From Trichinella spiralis (Eukaryota; Nematoda; Enoplea; Trichinellida; Trichinellidae), in contig CM012955.1 of NCBI GenBank assembly GCA_000181795.3, positions 6,010,838 through 6,074,837 of the forward strand: a DNA stretch of 64,000 nucleotides. The letters are read 5' to 3'. Position 1 is the first letter of the stretch. Each line of letters begins with the position of its first letter. This document shows positions 59,424-64,000 of the stretch, one piece after another. The translations under genes were made by a program, and so were the position numbers. Under the pieces are notes generated by a model, which did not search any database, was not told where the DNA came from, and worked only from the letters and a program-made list of their open reading frames with translations.

Positions 59424-60945
59424 TGCATTTTTTACAATTTCAAAAAGTTAATTTTTGTAAATTCTTCATCATAATATCATATACGTATATAATTGAAATG
59501 CTATTGTAATTTACAGACATTCGTTGGGAATCACCAAATGCTTATTTTCTCCCTAGGTTGAAAATTATTAAAACTGCACATCTACTTCAACTGCATTCCT
59601 AGGCTATGAAATTTTCGCATTAAACAAAGATTGACAACAATTGAGCAAATATCTCAAAAATGGTGAACAATTCTATCTAAAAATGTATCACTTTAACATG
59701 AATTATTAATTTTAATTTGTTTCAGTGCGTGATAAAAATTTATTTCCGTCACTAAACTAACTGTTCCAACAGAAGAATTCAATTATGCAACAAATGGAAA
59801 ATAAATTCAAACAGGCAATTGGTTGGTATCATAAAACGGCAAAAGCACCATGAAGATGAAAATGCACGACTTTTTCTAGGAAGTAATTGCTTTTCAAAAA
59901 GATGGTAAGTGGAAAAAATTTACTTTAATTCCTTTCTCTAATATTCCTTCTTTGGCTTCTTTTCTTTTTAATAATTTTGACGATCTATTTAATTAATTTT
60001 CAATTTATATTTCATGCTTTTTTATTCTTTTTCTTTATTCTCTTCTACAGGCAAAATTGATGAAAAATACATGAAAACCAATCCAGTTTTTGATGATCAA
60101 CCTGGTTATTATTATTGAGCACTTCGATTTGGCTTTCACCTTTCAGCAGATCAGCATAATAAGGGGGGAGGGGATAAAGCAAGTTCACTTCACACTGGAA
60201 ACGAACAAGCAAGCTCAACAGCAGCTTCATTGAGTGCTTTACAAGTAGTGCTTTTTATGAGGAAGCGATTTTCAATTTCTTTTCAAAATGAATTTCTTGC
60301 TTTGATGCTTGTGTAAAATTCTGAAGAAAAGCATTGCATCGAAAAGCTACATTAACCCTGATTGAGCAAAAAGTAATTTCTCCTTCCAATAATCAAAATT
60401 TGATATTTTTTTGCTTTGTTACTATTTCAGAATACAATTTTTATTGTTGTATCACTGAATAAATCTATACATTGTGAGCATTTGGTAATTCTTCTGAATA
60501 ATTAATTTGACAACCAGAAAGTTTTCAGTGAAAATCGCATTTCACATAATATACAATTCTTATGTATTACTTCCCTGCTTCAAATATTTCAAACATTCCT
60601 GAATACTTGGCCAACAGCGGTAATGATGATCAGCGTTGCACAAATGCACTTGATCTTGTTGTTCTTAACATTTCTCTTCTGAAAACTACACGATGGCACA
60701 AAGAATTATAATCCATTATAATTCCACGAATAACGTACATGAAAATTTCAAACAAAGAAGTTTCTGTAATGCATAAAATAAAATCATTTTCCATTCATAA
60801 TTAGCCAACAGTTTTATTGGCGGAAGTTGCAATTGCAAAGCCATGCTGACGTTTTCCATTCAGTAATATCTAAACAAATATATCATTTAGGGGGCTATGG
60901 CAAGTTCGTACATGTTGTCATGGGTGATAAATTTTGCAGTTTTTA

Positions 60946-60970
60946 CGAAGAAGGAAAAACAACTTCTTCG
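60946..60970. repeat. Short perfect hairpin
   Basis: CGAAGAAG at 60946-60953 and CTTCTTCG at 60963-60970 form an 8-base stem around a 9-base loop. Confidence 0.5.
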
Positions 60971-61717
60971 CGATTTTCACATTACTTGTAGGAATTGATG
61001 AATCACAGTGCAGTGGAAAATTTCAGCGAATACGATTCTGCTTTTATGGAATAAATTTTCAAAATTTCGACCTTTTTTCATTGCTTGACTTTCACATTGA
61101 TAAATGATAGTGTTTTGAAAAGATTCAACCCTACATGCTTAGTAGTGATGGAATAATGGGCGTCTGAATTTGGCGTACGACCCACCGCAATGCATAGTGA
61201 AGTTGCTCCTCAGTAACTATCTTTCAATGGAAGCAGATGAAACGATGCTTCCCATTTTTGCACATGAAACGTTTTTGACATCGAATCTGTTCGATTTTCA
61301 CTTATGTAACTTTTTTAACGATCAATTGAATTTAATTTCTGTAATTATTGCCGTTAAATAATCATTATTTCCTGCGAAACAAAACGTAAGCGTTGTGTTT
61401 ATTTTGCTAAAAGGCAAACATTTCACGGAATGCGGTCCCCATTGCCATCTTTTTCATGTATTATGCTTCAGATTGATACCAAATGTGTGGCTAATTGAAT
61501 TTACTTTCGCTACTTAACAACGATGCAATACGGATTTGCATAATTACTATAATATGCAGTCGCCCAGGGTGAAAAGTCATTGAAATGCTAAGAAATTAAA
61601 TAAATTCACACACAATTCATGTCAAACTATTGGGCCCATGCATGGTAGTTTTTCGAATCTTTATAGGTATCGGTAGTATGCACAGTTAATCTGATTCCAT
61701 GGTTGTCAAAAACTCTG

Positions 61718-62230
61718 CCGTATTGTAAGAGAACTTACTGATAAGTGCAATCAATTTTGTGCCAATTAACGGTATGTAAATTTTTCATAACCCATAATCG
61801 ATGATTTTTTGAGAAATTTGATAAAGCTGACGGTTTGAGCATTTGAAATTTATAGAATAAAAAGACTCGCACATTGCACGAAAATTGCTTTCTAATGTGA
61901 TAGTTTTCAATAATTGTTGTCTCTGAACTGCAATTAATCAAAAAATTCAGTGAACAAAGGTTCTTAATTTCGAAAGTTCCTGTTGTTTAAATGAAAATCA
62001 GGAACATTTCTTATTAAAATAAATTCCATTCTTGGGGTAAAAACATTGATAGTGGAGTTGTAAGAATTAATGAAATCATTTCACGTGCACATTGATTTAA
62101 CTTTGATTTTTTGTTTTTTTTTATTTCGACTTCGTTAAAATTCTATTTTAATTTTTACTTTTTTGGTACATCTCAAGACATACGCAATCAGGAGCGATGA
62201 GGGTAAATTTATAGTAGTTAGTGAATAATT
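61718..62230 (+). repeat. Diverged duplicated segment, copy A
   Basis: It shares ordered landmarks with 63475-63830 in the same orientation: a GCCGTATTGTAA-like start, TGATAAnTnCAATCAAT, GCATTTGAnATTTATAGAA, AACATTGATA, and at the end TTTTGGTACATCTCAA, TACGCAATCA and ATAGTAGTT. Copy A is about 150 bases longer than copy B. Confidence 0.65.
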
Positions 62231-62831
62231 CTCTCTTCATTGCTCGTTTATTTAAACATTTGCGATAAGCGTACACAAAATCATTTTCCTTCCACACTTT
62301 TTTACTATCTATATCTTATTTCCCTTATATTTTTCCTATTTATTTTTCTGCCTCCGTCGTTTTGCGAAAAATATCCAAAAATATTTCGTACAAATTTCAA
62401 CTTTTTGTGAATGGTAAATGTTGACATTGTTATGGATATAAATTTCCCATAAAATTAGCGCATTGCGCCTTTCTTAATATGTAGGAAAGTAGCCAATCTG
62501 TAAATTCCTCGAACGGCATCTAACATACGTGATTTTCAGCGAACGTAGCTCTATTGGCATTTGATTTGGTTATGCATAAAAATTCATCATCTTTCAGAAA
62601 ATTTTGTTTTTTCATGCGATCCGCTTTTCCTTTATTTTCAGTTTCTTTTAATTAATTTGTAAGATGTTGTTCCAGAACAAGTTGAAATGGAAATAATTCA
62701 TTTAATTTTGTACCTATTAATGTGTCTTTCTGTAATGCTTAATTGAAATGAATTACCAACTTTATGTTCCTTCAAAAATGATTAATGCCTGAATGTCATA
62801 ACCTACCTTTATGATAAGCCTAACCTTTATG

Positions 62832-62947
62832 ATAAGTGATTGGGTGAATAACTTTGCCATTTGATTAGCTATTAAGTTTTGATCAAGGATTGGGTAATTG
62901 TTGTTTATCAATCCTTTTCCAAATATGGGTGCATTAGCATTAAATTA
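62832..62947 (+). repeat. Dispersed repeat, copy 2
   Basis: Same-orientation copy of 57193-57307. It is preceded by a short tandem of ACCTTTATGATAAG. Confidence 0.75.
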
Positions 62948-63474
62948 CCTTATATGGACATAAAAAGCATTTACTATTTTTCAAAACACAGCTTTCTAAG
63001 ATATGGTGTTAGTTATCTTTTACTGCATTAAAGGGATTATAATGTCAATATCATACAATGTCCAAGCAGAAAAATCTTAGTATGTAATTGTTTTCATGAA
63101 TCGCAATAATTCATCAATATTGTTTGCCTTCATTTCAAGCTGAGTTTAATTTCAAGATATGCATTACTATATTCTTTTAAAAGTAAACTGTTTTCATTTT
63201 GTTTCTATTATCAAAATGCTTACAGTGCACAAAAAATTAATTTTTGTATTACTTTATTTTTTATGTGATGTTATTTTGAAAGTTGTTCTAGCTATTGTTT
63301 TTCAATTTCTAGCTAAAAATGAACGCGATTCGTGACTTAATATATTCCAGTAGGTAAACACGTTGAAAACCGCCATTAGTATGACATAGAGAAGACATAA
63401 AAAATAAAAGGAACATCACTAATAGACAGGATAGTTCTTAACAGGAATAGACAGGATGCTTCTAAAAACGCGCG

Positions 63475-63830
63475 CCGCATTGTAAAATAATTTGCTGATA
63501 AATTCAATCAATACTGTTCCAATTAAATATCTAAATTTTGAATAACACCTAATTGTTTAGGCATTTGACATTTATAGAAGGGATTAGATTCGATTTACAG
63601 AAGGGACAGACCTATTAAAATAAACATCTTTTGTTGCTGTAAACATTGATACGTCCGTCGTGAAAATTAATCAAACGATTTTATATGCACACATATTGCA
63701 CTTTTATTTTTCATTCCTTTCTATTTCAACGTCGTTTACGTCCAATTTTCAGTTTTACTATTTTGGTACATCTCAAAAAATACGCAATCAAAGTCAGTGC
63801 GGATAAGTTCATAGTAGTTCGCTAATAATT
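63475..63830 (+). repeat. Diverged duplicated segment, copy B
   Basis: Partner of 61718-62230, sharing the same ordered landmarks and ending TACGCAATCA then ATAGTAGTT. It is followed by sequence (63958-64000) that resembles 61071-61112, with a common end TAAATGATAGTGT. Confidence 0.65.
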
Positions 63831-64000
63831 TCTGATCGATATAAATCAATTCTTTAAATACTGAAGAAAAACCTTTTTCTCGAAAATTTAAAAATTTCAT
63901 GGGCTATAGACTTGGTTGTTTTGCGAAAATCAGCGAAAACCTTTTCCTAGAATTTGGGCTTTTTGGATTGCCTGATTTTCACATTCGTAAATGATAGTGT

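Larger units (their letters stand above)
59385..64000. other. Gene-poor AT-rich DNA with diverged duplicated segments
   Basis: No convincing gene is seen. Short frames at 60045-60230 (minus) and 61170-61361 (plus) lack splice partners or family resemblance. The region contains a second copy of the 115-base repeat, two copies of a longer segment at 61718-62230 and 63475-63830, a related pair at 61071-61112 and 63958-64000, and a short perfect hairpin at 60946-60970. Confidence 0.5.

Noticed and set aside
60045-60230. 61-codon minus-strand frame
   Set aside because: No splice partner, no family resemblance, and it lies among repeats.
61170-61361. 63-codon plus-strand frame
   Set aside because: No upstream or downstream exon could be joined and the composition is not distinctive.

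Overview
The window is eukaryotic and looks nematode. It is AT-rich, its genes are split by many short GT-AG introns (mostly about 50-300 bp, often ending TTTTAG or TTTCAG), and its largest gene is a clear UNC-89/obscurin. The short introns and the gene set suggest an enoplean (Trichinella/Trichuris-like) nematode. That placement is inference; no species marker was read. No prokaryotic features, CRISPR arrays or intact transposons were seen.

Layout: (1) 1.1-2.8 kb, + strand, an F-box/leucine-rich-repeat gene. (2) 4.3-39.3 kb, + strand, one giant UNC-89/obscurin gene. I could chain its exons into one reading frame of about 6,769 residues: SH3, RhoGEF (DH), PH, about 57 Ig domains, one fibronectin type III domain, and no protein kinase domain. 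(3) 40.0-43.5 kb, - strand, the exocyst subunit EXOC8/Exo84 (15 exons, 715 residues), tail-to-tail with unc-89. (4) 45.9-54.1 kb, + strand, Rho-associated kinase (ROCK/LET-502; 30 exons, 1,385 residues), head-to-head with exoc-8. (5) A possible small two-exon gene on the - strand at 55.4-55.8 kb. (6) 58.4-59.4 kb, + strand, a single-exon seven-transmembrane receptor. The rest, including the last 4.6 kb, is AT-rich intergenic DNA with diverged repeat copies.

How the genes relate: UNC-89 is the sarcomeric M-line scaffold with a Rho GEF module, ROCK is a Rho effector that controls actomyosin, and EXOC8 is a subunit of the vesicle-tethering exocyst. The neighbourhood therefore carries two Rho-pathway genes, but nothing in the sequence shows co-regulation. 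All joined-exon models were built by eye from splice sites, phase continuity and family similarity. They have not been checked against transcripts.
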